Shown here: one piece after another, positions 36,836 through 50,460 of the stretch
How positions within the stretch are numbered: position 1 is the first letter of the stretch
How the letters are laid out: each line of letters begins with the position of its first letter
NCBI GenBank assembly: GCA_014338405.1
Contig: JTDE01000171.1
Span: 33,996 to 97,995 of the forward strand
DNA length: 64,000 nucleotides
Source: Paragonimus skrjabini miyazakii
Taxonomy: Eukaryota > Platyhelminthes > Trematoda > Plagiorchiida > Troglotrematidae
Direction of reading: 5' to 3'
Notes under the pieces: generated by a model
Databases searched by the model: none
What the model saw: only the letters and a program-made list of their open reading frames with translations
Told to the model about the DNA's origin: nothing
Position numbers and translations under genes: made by a program

Positions 36836-39648
36836 CATTCTAGTTAAAAAATTTTAAAAGCCTCCCGGAACATCTTCCTAAGCTTTCAGTGACAAGTGTG
36901 GCAATTTCATTTACCATCTTGAATTCATTCTCACAATCGAGGGCAAGTTAGATTTAGTTCGAAAATGTAACAAGACTCAATTAAGGATCACAACGGGACC
37001 CAAATTAATGTTTAGTCAGAAACCACAAGAGCTGCCTTCCAAACAAAGCGGAGACGAATTTCTCAACGTACTTTGTTTCGTTTTAAAGAAATCACTTGCT
37101 GCGGGATTCAAGTATCTTGTTTTTTCCATGTCAACCATTCCAAGTTATATCGATTTCAGGTAAAGTTAATTTCAAGTTGATAAAGTATTTTTTGTACCCC
37201 TAGAAGTGGATTTTTGCGTTTTCTTACATGTGAACTTTCGGAAATGTTAGACATGTAAATGTATGTCTAGGTGAAAAAGTAATTGGTATAATTGTATAAA
37301 TTACGAACTGGCGAAAGATGCCGGTCAGATTTGGAACCAACTGCAACAAAATGTACGGGTTTAATTTTAGGTTTAGTTCAAGAAGTACAAGTTTGGGTTT
37401 ATGTAGATGTCAAACCAGGTGCGCAGAAAGGGACAAACAATAAGACCAAGCACGAGCAACTGTATGTTTTCACGAAGATGTAGGAACGTATCTGAAGAGA
37501 TTCAACTAAAGGGTTAGGTTTAGACCGATAAAATTGTTCCCACATATTAGAACGAGGTGAAACAATGAAACCAACGGATTGTTTTCGGAGAAGGCCAATG
37601 TGAGGGGATAGATGTCTTAAGGATCTGAAGAACAGTTTGTAGTTCTCTGATAACAAGTCATAGAAAGCAACAGGTGAACCACAAATCCAGTAGGTAAATA
37701 TAAAAGCCTTAAGATGTCGATCGTCCAAATGATGGGGAGTGGGGAGAGAAGTTATGCGCCACACAGAACTAAAGCCTCTAACTTTGATTAACACACCATT
37801 AACAATACATTTTGACCTACTTGTCTACTGGTCATCAACAGAGTTGGACAGTTTCGTTTCCAGTACGTTGCTCTAGCACATTTTGTGGTACCTCACCGGA
37901 TGCATACCACAATCTTGGTGTTCGTATGCCAGTGATTAGCAGACATGGAGCAAAATGATAAAATCAATAACCACACACACTCCCATGGATAACAATACGT
38001 ATCATCTATCTGGACAATCTGTTACGGATGCACAATTCTTAGTGCACTAAAAGGTGTAACAGCTATGCCGTCCTCGAACCCGAGAAGCCTGAGTTTATAT
38101 TTCACAAGAAGTGTTAAACGAAAAAACAGAGCTTCCTTCAAGTGATATGGCCACCCACATGAAGCTATAGCGATGTGCCAGTTTGATCAACTAAAGGAAA
38201 CGGCCGTAAACACCTCTGGGTGTTTGCCAATGAGGAGCGAAAGAACGCCACTATAAACTGCAAGGGGTAATGGGAAATGGGAAATACATTAACAGACGGT
38301 TCTATTTTTATGATGACATCCAAGACCATCATCACCTGCTACTGTTCGCGCACAACTACAAAATGCTTTCGTGACATTATGCGCCTGTCGTAAGAAGAAG
38401 CCCAAAACTCGCTAACTCGCTTACTGGTAGGCGATGCTGGCCAGTACCGAGAGCTTGCATCTGTTAGCATATAGGACACACTTGGAACAGGTCACACGGT
38501 CAATATGGTAATTACGCTGAATGTACTGACGGGTATTCGTACGCCACGCCATTGGAAGCTGATGACTGTTGAGAATACTACTGAATTTGGCAGCTACGTT
38601 GACGGTCCGATTTTAGATTGTTTACCTTGGGTCGTAGTTTAAGTACAACATGGCATCACTACATGGAGCAACATGATCAGTGTGCTCCGATTGTAGCCCA
38701 TGGTTTAGAATACTTTGACTGAAAATGTGTGCTGGTGGCTCGGCCTTATACGGTAATCGGATAACACTTGGTTCTCATCTGATCTTGGTCCTTTTCTGTT
38801 ACCCCTCCATTGTTAAGGAGTTGACATGAAGAAGGCTTGGGTGTGTCTGTCTTCAAATTATTTCCGACCCGGTTAGTTTCTTCACCTTTAACGATCTGTG
38901 TCGATGTGGTAAGTTATCCGTTGTGAATATTTTGTCGGCGATCATCATTTATTTTCACTTCGTTACCTTGTAGGTCGGTCTATGGTTACGGGTTTGTTCA
39001 CGTCTCCTCACACTGAATCCGTTTGTTTATTTCTATGTCAGTTCGTGGGACCGGTTGAAGACCATCATTTCTGTGGAACTTGGCACGTTTGTTTAAGTAC
39101 TCCTCTACAAGTTTAGGTGTGCATAACCCAAGTTGTCCGAATTCAGTAACTTTGTCTTAATCGACATTCATTAGACGTCTGCTGAGCTGCGGGGTAATCT
39201 TGAAAAACAAGTGATTGAACCGTTAGTAATAGTTATAACAGCTACCAGGGAAAGCTCAACAATACGAATGTGAACGTTTCCAAATAAACAGAATATATAA
39301 AAGCTTAACCATGAACCCCAGATTGCAAAATACCAAGCTCAGAAAGAGATCATTCCAGTGAGACTATCTGAAGAAAGTGTGATATCTGAGCCTATAACAT
39401 TCTCTGTCCTGGCCAGCTGATCCAACAACAGATATCTGACAAAGTAACTAAGATTGTAACTGATGTTGTGAATTTTCGCAGTCCTTGAACTTCCAGCGAA
39501 CTATAATTACAGGTTACTGATCATACTGGTCTATTTTTATGACTCTCACAAAACGGTGCGAAGTGGTAAGTAGATAGTTTCCAAGTATAAGAAGTCAATG
39601 TTTCTAACAGCCGTTTTCGGTTATTTCCATTAGAAGAGACCCAGATGC
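36836..39648. other. Stretch without a recognisable gene
   Basis: The longest open frame, 37399-37794 on the minus strand (131 codons), contains no motif I recognise and lacks support from neighbours. I see no RNA gene or repeat. Confidence 0.5.
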
Positions 39649-39738
39649 AAAAACTCTAGACTTCGGCTGGATTCAATCCAGCGACAGAAACAACATGCCC
39701 AAACGTGACGAATGCCCTACCAGCTGAGCTACTAAGCC
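39649..39738 (-). pseudogene. tRNA-like sequence with pol III terminator (tRNA pseudogene or SINE head)
   Basis: On the minus strand, 39738-39659 folds in part as a tRNA. The acceptor ggcttag pairs with cgaagtc (six of seven, one wobble). The D arm gctc-agctggta-gggc has four pairs. The T arm gctgg-attgaat-ccagc has five perfect pairs and a seven-base loop. Box A (tagctcagctgg) is perfect; box B (ggattgaatcc) has two changes. The anticodon arm does not pair properly and the base before the anticodon is not T, so no amino acid can be assigned. Six bases after the acceptor, five T residues (39653-39649, minus) form a pol III terminator. The whole is 80 nt, close to a true tRNA. It is probably a decayed tRNA gene; a SINE head is the alternative. 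Confidence 0.6.
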
Positions 39739-42700
39739 ACACCAGAAGCTCATAAATTTAACATTTGCACCTAGTTACTTACTCAACCAACTGTGTCATG
39801 TGGAATCCACTGGATGATCCAGCCGATCGACTGCTCAAGCACGATTCCTTGATCAGTTCACGCTGGAATCCACTAATGCCACCGATGAGCATTGAAAAAC
39901 TACTTATCAGTAACTTAGTGTACATTCGATATACAATTGCTATTCTACGGTATGCTGTATCGACAGACATGATGTGACAATGCGATCCACGCTCGGACCT
40001 CTTATGGCCGATCTATTTATAGGAAGGCTCCAAAGCACCAGGCTCCAATTTGCCACCAGCTAGTTCAGTCAGTATTTATCATGCAGACGGTATATTTATC
40101 ACTACCAGCCAGGAGACTAATATATGAACAATGCTCAACATGTTCGGTCGAGCCCACCAGTCAGTTAATTTTATGCTTGAAGAAAACAGAAAGCCAAGCA
40201 TTCATCCTAGTAGTTCATTTACACCGACTAATACGTGGCACTGTTTAACGGTGAATTCACCAAAAGAGTATCTGAGCAGGTCAGTACGCAAAATCTCACT
40301 TTCTTCGCACTTAAAATAGAAGAGAAAAGTTGAGTTGTCTGACCGTCAAAGCATACAAAATTAGTTCAGCGAATACGGTATTCAATGAGCTCAAATTCAC
40401 AGAAAACGTACTCTATGAAAACAGCTGCTGGGAACGATTTCTCATAAAAATTATGATGAGATTATCACCTAAACCTGAAGTGCACGACGCAACTAGAAGG
40501 CCAGTCTTATTTGAGTGCTATTTACGGGCGACAGTACCGCAGAATGGCTGACAAATGAACTGAACCGGGCAATCAGCAGGACATATGTCACAGTCAAACT
40601 CCGCATCCAGTTCACCACATCCTCATTTCCTAAGTTTTAAAATAAAGATAGATTGACAGTTCAGACCTCATCTGTGTGTATCTGCTCAGTCATCATTCCT
40701 GTGAAAGCAAGTTATACGGGTGGAAATTTGATAAAGCTTTCGAAGGAAATCCGCGAACTCCATCCACGATGGTTGAGGTAAGAGGAAATATTTTCGGTCA
40801 ACAGCGCTGTCTTCGCCCATTTGGTTGGAAGTGAGCACTAAGTGACCACTGATCACGTCTTCCAAGTGCTTTATTGCCTGCCAAGTAACTCACTAAAAGC
40901 AGTCTGAATGGAAGCAGTTTGCATAACCGAAACCATCGGAATCAGGTTGCCTGACCCAGGAATATGTCATCAAAAGCAGATTATTGGGGCACTGAGAATA
41001 CCGTGGCCACAAATCTACTGAATCGGCGGCCAACCTGAAAGGTTAAACCAATGGACGAGCGCGGCATAACGGATCAGTCGACTAGTTGTTCAGTGACCTA
41101 GTTTCCCTGTACTAATTTCGATGTATACATCGATATAACTCCATAAACTCATGTGGTTGTACCCACCTGAAAATGAATAATCTAAAACACATGCACACCA
41201 TCATGTCTTTATTCCCAATATCACGATAGGCTCATTTTAGTAACCTTGAAATTGGCGCTATTACAAAGGTTTTATGAAGATGACATTAAATGTGTGTACA
41301 ACTCACTGAAACAAGCCAAAGAGTAAGTTTCGTATACTACTGTAGCGCTGTCTGTAGATTCCCGGTTATACGTGGAAATCCTTTACGGTTGTCCATTCGA
41401 GACATATTCATAAACTCTTTGAGCATGTACGTGGCTGCTGACATCTAATGAAGAGGAAGTGCTTGTGTTTCCAGATTATATTGTGAAAGCTGCTCACAAT
41501 GCTGAGATTGAGTAATCAAATTCTCATTTTAAAATCAATCTCACGTTAAGATGTTCTTTATCAATGCATATTTGTAATGAGCGTACAAACATGACCGTTG
41601 GAAATGCCATTTGAATAATCCTTGGTTCGATGTGTATTCCAATATGCAATGTTGATAAACTGTGAAACACATTTCTGTACCTATGGTAAATCGGTCTGAT
41701 GTTCTAAAGTAATACAAAAATTGAACAACTCTCTAACAAAATTTACAAGCACAAATCAATCAGGAAATGAGTCGATACACTCTAAAAATTTGACCAGACA
41801 TGATATGAACTCTCTGTCTATCTGTTTATCTATTTACATCTACCCACGAAGGAAGGGCAGCTCAGTAGCCGTACTAGAGACCCTTGAGTCACAATACATG
41901 TCACATTAAAAATTGTTTATAGCTGCTGTTTCCCCCTTGGGCGTTTTGTACTTAGCTAATCGGTTGGCATTAACTTACATCCGATATGGCATTCTTGTAT
42001 CTTGATTGATAAAGTAAAATCATAGAGCAATTCCATGTACACAGGTTCACACAACCGAACTAATAAAACACATGCGACTTGAGGATGTTTACGGTCCCTG
42101 CTTTCTACCCAGTAAGAGCTAAAATTGATTTCGCCACATCTCATTAGCAGATATGACACACATACTTAGTACTGAGATAATGTCAATGAACGACAGTCAA
42201 TTTGACTAACTCCATTGACAACCGCCTGAGGAATCAAGTCAGGATAATCTACCACCAGGATAACTTCGCAGATTCCGCGTGACACAAGGGATTGTAGGAT
42301 TCACACACCAAAAATGTGAGAATTGGGAGAGCACGGTGGGGTTTCATAACTAAACTGAAGGGGCACACACTAGATATTAGCTTAAGGCAAGTATCTAGCC
42401 GAAGACCCATTTTTAACTAATGAGTCTACACATCATTTGAACCGATGTATGAGCAGGAGATAGCCTGCTGACATCCGACGGATGAGGAAATGTTGCATCC
42501 CAACCTGTACAATGTTTTCACATTGTAATAATGTGGAGATTAGTTTGAACAACGCCGTATATTTAACGCAAATTTCTTACCTATGCTGCAGTTCATTTCA
42601 AACGGACCTTTTTAATTGGAAGTTCGTTTTTGTACGGACTCAAAACTTCATTCCGACCAAAAGGGGGATTCAGAATATCGTTTTTGCAGGGACAGTTAGT

Positions 42701-45700
42701 TACGAATGTGTGATAGTCCACTAGAAAACTTGTTACATTTCCCACTAGCCTTGTATATTTTATGTGGTATGTAGTTTTTTTCCAATTAGCTCAGCCATCA
42801 TAGAAACAAATGCTACTGCAAAGCTCTTCCGTGATGTTGGGTTGAATAACACATCCGTGACGGGAAAACTTAACTTTGCTCGTGGCAGTTTAAAAGAAAC
42901 CGTATTATTCTGATTGTAACTACAGATACTGGTTTATTAAAATCACCAATAGTTCATTTTGATCAGTCTGTTGACACTGGGTTCGTGTGACACGCACTTG
43001 ATTAGTTCGGATCACAGAGACTTTCTGACGCTGTCTTACATGCGAGAGACGTTTCCTCAGTCATTACGGTGTTCAGAGAGAGTGTTGGTCAGTAACCATT
43101 CGCTCATCGTCTTGCAGTTTTAAAGCCATCATTTCCTGGTTGGTTATGTGCAACGTTTGCTACATCAAAAGCATTTTGTACTTTTCCTGGGTTTTCGCTG
43201 CGGTCTCGTAATTGGTTTCAATCTACCGATATTTTCTCGATCAAGATTTAATTTTTGGCTTAAATTAAGCATCTTGACGTTATGAATTACACGGTAGATA
43301 TTCGTTCATTTTCCTTGGTAACTCCCTAGGGTATGGTCTGTGGGAATTGTCAGTTGATCACGCAACGCTGGACATGACGTTTTGGTAATATGTGTTTTAA
43401 TGCACCCTCGTTCATTTGAGAGTTATGTGCACTTAGGCTTTGAGTGAATATGAAGAATTATCCAGAAGTGGTCATTGTCATATTTAGCTGTTGACTGAGA
43501 TCAATTAAATTTTTTCGTTATAGTGTTCAGCTAGTTCCAGTGAAAAGATCTTGATTATTTCCGGGACACTAATATTGTTTGTGGAACAGAATGTGTTTAT
43601 GCAGCATAAACTTAGACATGAGCTGTGCTCAATCCAATTTCGTTAATTTTTTTTCAGGTTTATTTAGCTGGGCCGTGGGTTTTGGTCAGAATAACCCTCA
43701 TCATAAGCTTTCTGTCAGTTCTGGATGGTAGGGACGCTTTATCATAACACTAGCTTCGTTGAACTTCACAGGGACATAAAATATCAGAACGACCAGAATT
43801 GCTCGTGTTTATAAACTACGTTTACGCTTTGACACAAAATCCTTGTCGGATTATATAAACCAGTAGAACAGGCGGTGGCTGTTGCAGGTGAGACAAGCAA
43901 CTAAACAAATTAGAAGGTAGATTGCAACTGGTCAGATGTGCATTACATGTCTAATTCGTAAGAACAGTTAATGGCAACAGATAGAGGACAGATAGAAGGC
44001 AAAATATCAGTTGAACAGAAGGTCGACTGATTTCGAGCAGAGTAGAAATAAGTATCTTGAACAGTCTAGAATGTCACTTCATTTATTTTGCAATGCAAGC
44101 CATTTAGATCAATTCTTGGTCAACCGCTATATGTTGGACATTTCTATTTAGATCAAATCTGGCCCATGGAGCTTACAAACCTTGTGATCGTTTCACACTT
44201 TAAGAGGTTGATTTTATGCCTTGTATTCAACGTATGATCAGCAACTGAGGAAATGTCGTTCATACACCAGTAGTCCAACCGATTTCCACGGGCTTATCAA
44301 TGTTCCTTTGCCGTGTATTTATTCGTGGCCTGGGCTTTCATACAATCTCACTTAATATAAACTCAAAAACAACCTATCTTTCGTAAGTATTTAACAGTTC
44401 GTCCAATATGTAATGGATCCTTGAGATGTACCAAACCGTTCTGCAGTATCGTTCTTTTCTTTAAAACATTACCGAATAGCCTCTGACATCTCTCTCTTGT
44501 TGCCAGTGATGTTAAATTAAGAATCCTTCGAAAGTTTTCAAAGAAAACGTTTAAGGTAAACTTTGTTTATCAATCTGATCATTTCATTTTCCCGCTTCTT
44601 TGAACGTAAGTAATGTTTTTTGTATCAAGGCAGGATACAAATTACAAGAACAATACATGATACGCCTGTGTCTCATGTGTGAACGATTGACAAACAGTGT
44701 TACGTTGTCTTTGATTTTGCTTTAGGGAGTAGTCTTGATATTCTGTCTTATACTATACAAAAGCTAATCCAAAAATAGCAATTAGTCAATTCTCGGTTTT
44801 AGTTCCATCAAACAACTGATTTTTGAATCCGTCTGACTGAGGTAATGCAGAAACGCCTCAACGAGATTCTATCAACTACACACACACAATGTATTCTGCA
44901 TAGCGCCATCAAACTGTTGGCGAGTTTAAACTTGACTCCGCGCCTTCTTCTTCAATGTCTCCAAGTACATATTTTTCAAAATAGGGTATGATGGAAATCC
45001 CCTATTAAGCTCATGTCGGTGAGTCTATGACTCTGTGTACTAAAAACAGTGTCTACTAATTAAAAGCGTACATATACCCCACTTGCTACTCAATCGGTAG
45101 TTGACCTTGACAATCGCCTGAATGTTTCTGATCATATTCATTAGGTTTGTAGAGAGTTGGTTCCTTTCCAAAACTAATCCATTGCTTTCCAGTCGACCGA
45201 ATTGTGACGATGTTTCAAAGGTATCTCTCTCTGAATTATTGCTAATTTATTTGTTGACTTTTTCATGTATAAATCCAGGAAACTTGCTGGGGTGAACTGC
45301 GGCTTCACATTCAAGCGATACTGAGTCCGTGACTATTTGTTCAGTTCTTGACACAACGTCCAACAGTCAACGTTCAATGAGTTTGGCGATTCCTGTTCTT
45401 GTTACCAGTGCTAGTGTCGATGTCAGCAACACATTACCCTGTTCATTGTTACACATATCTTTTAAACATGAACTCTGCAACAGCAACTGCTCAGATTTCC
45501 TTACCAAGCTCCCGGCAACGCACACTACTAAATCCATGCAGTTCACAGCTGCCCACAAATCGGGCCAAACAGTGTTTCTTCTCCATGGGCTGGACTACCT
45601 GTTACATTATACGAATAACAAGTCCGGATACCTTCTCATATCAGCTCAACTACTACCTCACATTCGACCCCAGAGTGCTTCATTCACGTCGCTGAGGCTG

Positions 45701-48679
45701 CTCACAAAAGTACCATTCCAGAAATTGTTATAGAATAACGTTCAAGAGACACCTATCACATTTTATTATCGATCTACCATCGAATATAAATCTGGTTAGT
45801 AGTGGTTCAGACTTCCGATTATTTCGTTCATATGTCACTAGACAATAGCAGGAAACATTTGCAGGTTATATATTTTGTCAAAATAACGAGGTCCTTACCA
45901 TGCACGAAAGAAGTCAAAACGAATTTGTACAACGTCATACGAGTTTTTAGTAGAAGGAAATGGTTGATAGTTTTAAGACCCTGGTTGCAACGTTACTTCT
46001 ACATAACTTCAGTAGATACCGTCAGCACTGGGCTTATTGATTTCACATAATTTAGTAAATTGCAGGGATTCATAAAGTCGCAGGATAATTTTGGATTTCG
46101 GATAGAGATTGTACTATATCCCCAGTCTAAATCGCGTTTTATTACATTGAAATACAAACTGGCTTCATCTCTATTCCAGCTTGAAACTGACGTTACGTGA
46201 TCCTTACTGTAGGTGTTGTTTCACGTTTGCCTTGCACTTAGATTAATTCATTGTGATTGTGGTGCTACCATTTATCCGTCTTGTTAATGAGTATAGTTCG
46301 TTTAGGTATCATCTTTTATGATGAGGTTTCATCTGATACAAAATTTACGGAACAATTACGAAAAATTAGCGATTTTGAACACACGTTCTTTATATTCTCT
46401 GCCATTAGTTTAGAAAGCCCCATTTCATCATATGAAATAACCTCGCGCTTTTAATTTTTCAGTCACATGCAGCACTACCCAGATTAATTTCTAGAACAAC
46501 AGGTTCTGAAGCAGATGACATCCTGTCAGATAAACTGACTACAAAATCAATTGTACCAAGTTCACTAAATGTTCAGTGTAGGTGACAACAGCCGACAAAC
46601 GTTCTGCCAAGAATGGGTTTGATTTCGTGGTGATTTCTCACGTAAACAAAGCATTTGCTGGATATTAAAATAACCGGGTTGCATGATTTCGATTGATACT
46701 CAGGCGTTTTATAACCAGAGGAATCTCAAAGGCAGTGTTTCTTAGATAACCTTTATGTATTTAATTTTAGATGGCTGCATGCTTGCTAGTCGGATGTTCG
46801 GAAGTTCTCTGCGATGGTTTAGCGTTTAAGGCATAAAACCTATATGCCATTATCTGTCCAGCTGCTCCTACAAATATGCGTTATGCGATGGAGTTCTCCA
46901 TTTACATTCCTTATTGAATCGGCGAAAGTCTTTTGGTATAAAAACCGAACAGACCTATATGTTTTGTTCATCAAAGTCGGATATGTTTTCTTACAAGACA
47001 ACAAGAAACACTGTTCAGTATGAAGTCATATCCCCACAATTCAGTCTTATTACGGATGCACTGAAGCTTAGTAGTTACCCCTTGCACATTGTAGTACAAT
47101 TCTTAGTAATACTGTCCCGGATGTTGTAACATTCAATAATGGTGCTAAGCTGCTGAACGTTGTAAGCGAGGCCTACGAATCGGTGAGTACAGATCATCCA
47201 CCTAAGTTTGGCAAGTGATACTACCTGCACATTATAACGGAGTCTTTCAAACATTCACCCACAACACTTCATTCGTCCGTACAGCCAAGAGACAAAAACT
47301 TATGAACATAGACTTTACTGGCACTTGGAATAACCGCATTGACGGCTGTCTCTTGGAAATGGCGGAGAAATTCCTTTAACGAAGACCGGCAATCAAGACC
47401 AGTTCTTCCTTGCCACTGAACACAATCAGTGTACAGAAACAAATGTCAGAAATGGTCTTATTCCAACTAATTTCACGGAAAACGTCAGGCCATCCAGTAA
47501 GATAGACGTAACAACATACTGAACGTGTCTGATCAGTGCACTCCAATACGGAATGTAGTGTCACCCCTGTATAAACACATTCAACTATTGTCGCCTTGTA
47601 AGTATTTTCGTCGGTAGCTGGAGGGACCGCATCATGAAGTTATTTTTGCTAAAACAGGCATTCCAACTATGTTCACATCGCTTACGTTGAGGCAGTTTCA
47701 CTGGTTGGAACGCGATAACCAAAGTTAAATCGACCAAAGCAATGAAACTATGCTGAATTCTGTCAGACCAGTGGCCGTGAATCAGCATTACGCTCAAACG
47801 ATGCGACGCACTCTAAATAATTTCATTGTAACCGTTTTCACTTGTGTGTGATCCTACTGTATGAAATCAAGCAGAAATAAACCTGTATGTCTGTCACTGA
47901 GATTTATAGCGACTTCAGGTTGGTACTGCAAACGTCAAGAGAGAACCACCAAGGTGAATGTCTATCTGGAGGAAATGGTAACATTACGTCAATTTTCAGT
48001 AAAATACGGAAATCTGATATAACTGACCACTTAGTAACATGCTTCCATTCACTAATCAGGAAAGTAGTTGTGATGGATCATGCTCATTAATTCACGCATT
48101 AAATGGGTCAAAGATTAGGCACAACTCAGGTCCAGTTCATTGGTACAAAAATTGTCAGGTTATGCGAGTGCATATGGCCGGACAGCTGCGTTCAAGGTTG
48201 TACTGCATCAGCGTATATATGAGAATCATCAGCGCCGTAGTCTTTTTGACTAACTCCCCCAACTCACCTCAACGGATCGTCAGGAGCGTATTTTTATTGG
48301 TCGTCTATGAGTGCGCGAATGCTGGTTGTATTGGTATGTTACTTTATCATGCTAGATATCATGTTAGATATTACCACAGTGACCGCCAGAGCTTAAAATT
48401 ACATTCATTTTATCATTTTTACATCCAAACAGATTAATTCTTTAACAAAACTTATCTCCCACTTAAAAGAGCTACATGAACGCTCGTAAAAACTTGTTCT
48501 TTTGTTCAGTACAAATTCACCACTCTTTACCTATGAGTAAGCTGAATCCAGCAAAATCCCTAGCTTCTGAGTCATCAGACAACAAAACAATGATACAGCG
48601 AATAGTGATGATCGCTGGTGAATGAGAAACAGAGTCTACCTCATAGCTTATAGTATGGAGGGCTGAATGAACGGCGGCA
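39739..48679. other. Long stretch without a recognisable gene
   Basis: No defensible gene. Open frames at 45329-45733 (+, 134 codons) and 48039-48437 (+, 132 codons) have no recognisable domains, and overlapping frames of similar length occur nearby. A 12-bp tandem pair with one mismatch lies at 48348-48371. Minus-strand frames at 47376-47797 were checked for integrase or RT motifs and showed none. Confidence 0.5.
48348..48371. repeat. Tandem duplication of a 12-mer
   Basis: catgctagatat is followed directly by catgttagatat, one mismatch. A small duplication. Confidence 0.9.
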
Positions 48680-50460
48680 TCATATGAGTCAACCCAATAC
48701 TTCCCAAGTTTTTAGTCTAGGCAAACGGCCTCCGATAGTCGTATCCTGTATTGACGTCCAGTTCCATAGCAGCGCCTTCGCGAACCGCAGTAGCGTCGGA
48801 TTTGTTGAAAGAACTCGTAGCTCCTGGAATATTGTGTAGCCTAGTTTGCGCGGCCTTCCGCCAGGTCCCTGGCCACGCGGTTGTGTCGAGCACGACACAT
48901 ATCGTGGGTAAGTCAGCACAACTGGAATACAGAAGCGTGGCTCTTTAGCTGACCGCAGTTGCCACTACACTCAACTAAGTAGTCAATTTGGCCGAATCGG
49001 GAATTCCGGATTTGATCTGAAAAAGACTGCATCGGAGCTGGATGGCACAGATACTGATCCTAAGGAAAATATGGTCTAGATTGAACAGTGAAAGATTGGG
49101 GAATGGAGAGCGAGATGCTACCTGGAGACCATGATCTTCTAGCATACTATACAGCGAGTCCATTCACGTCGCAGAGGCCTCCTTTTTACCCGTCACTACT
49201 ACACTCCGAATGCGTACCTACCTCAAGATGAGGTCAACTGAATCATCTTCGAACATGTTCTTCAGAACAGGACATTGGAGAACAACCTTTCCACTCGAGA
49301 TTCGCGCCAGATTGGAATAGTGGTGGACAAACTCGAAATGCCCAACCGTCCAAACGAGTTCGGGTGTGGATGTAGCAGGCCAGTGTGTCTTTGGGTAGGC
49401 GAAGCTACTGACAAACAAACTGGCGAATTGTATAGTCTGTTGCTTTTGGTGCGATTTGGTGGGCTACTCAAAACTGGCGATTGATTCATCTTAGGGAACA
49501 GGTGCTGTCTTGAAAGGAAGAGTCGCTGATGAAATAGCGGGGGCGCTTTGGTTGTTTCAACCAGTATCGTACAAAGTTGCTGCCATTGCACGGTGAATGT
49601 CTCACCTCCCCAGGTGAAAGGAAAACCGAGAGAGGTCACCGTGTCAAAGGCGTTTCGTCAGTGGGTAATGTCCTGGCCGAAATGAATAAACTAATCAATT
49701 ATAGCTGTTGCGTTGTGCTTATGGTCACCACATATGACTATCAGTTCCGTCTAACGCGTGTTGTTCTTCAATCTGCATAACTAAAGAGCATTAGGGGCGG
49801 TTGCAAGCTCCTCGGAGAGACGCGCTGGATTCACAGCTCGAAGGATTAGATCGTCGACGTGGGCGAGGCCACTGACCAGTGTATCTTGTAACTGGTAACC
49901 AAGCATCGGTTGAAATAGAACCAACACCTAATCGGTTGCTATGACTTATAGCAGTGGCAACAGTGTGTTACCCTGAAAAACACCACGCTGGGACCGAAAA
50001 ACAGAGCCTTCGAACATGGCAGGAACATTCCTACAGGAGTCAGTAGTGTAATGTGTTATAGGTGGAGGATCATCAAAAGCTTGAGCTGATCTGATAATCC
50101 AGTCCTATGAGGTAGAATCGAACGCCTTGAGCACGTCAATAGAGGTGACACAGGCTAGAAAACGTAATGCATGAGTTGTCAAGCAGCGCATGGATTACTA
50201 TGTTTGCCTCCAGGCAGCCATCACATTCTAGGAATGTGAATTTAAGGGCTGGCAATTATAAGCGCGTATTCCAACAATTATCCAATAGTTTATGAAAGCA
50301 GCGTACCAACGTTGATTAGTTTCGCTTAACCTGAAAAGGAAGAGTTGTTCATTTTCAGAAAAAGCTTGATACGGAAGTGACATGGATGAAATGGACAACG
50401 TTTAGGTAGCAAGAAGGGGTTGAGATATTCTCCCAAGAAATCAGCTTTCATACGCTTCAA
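48680..50460 (-). pseudogene. R2-type LINE remnant: RT, thumb and restriction-like endonuclease
   Basis: The minus strand holds, in order, an RT and a C-terminal endonuclease as in the R2/NeSL group. The entry region LPKHLKRMKADFLGEYLNPF lies near 50450-50390. The first catalytic block SIDVLKAFDS is near 50145-50115. GVFQGNTLLPLL lies at 49984-49949, the equivalent of GVRQGDPLSPLL. The box AHVDDL is at 49864-49847, with both catalytic aspartates kept. The thumb follows as LGFPFTWGG (about 49632-49600) and, in another frame, LRLPKDT. A basic stretch around DSLYSMLEDHGLQVASRSPF lies at 49160-49100. Last, at 48806-48750, is the restriction-like endonuclease motif K-SD-X12-D followed by a K-x-x-x-Y segment; the family has PD where this has SD. 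The RT core has four in-frame stops and at least four frame changes follow. R2 elements normally sit in 28S rDNA; no rDNA is visible here. Confidence 0.75.

Noticed and set aside
37399..37794. 131-codon open frame (-)
   Set aside because: No recognisable motif, no similarity to the repeats around it, and an overlapping plus-strand frame of comparable quality; not enough to call a gene.
45329..45733. 134-codon open frame (+) with overlapping frames on both strands
   Set aside because: Several frames are open at once, which reflects low stop density rather than coding; no domain seen.
47376..47797. Minus-strand frames that at first suggested an integrase segment
   Set aside because: No zinc finger, DDE spacing or RT box could be found in any of the three frames.
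48039..48437. 132-codon open frame (+)
   Set aside because: It includes the small tandem repeat at 48348-48371 and has no domain; treated as chance.
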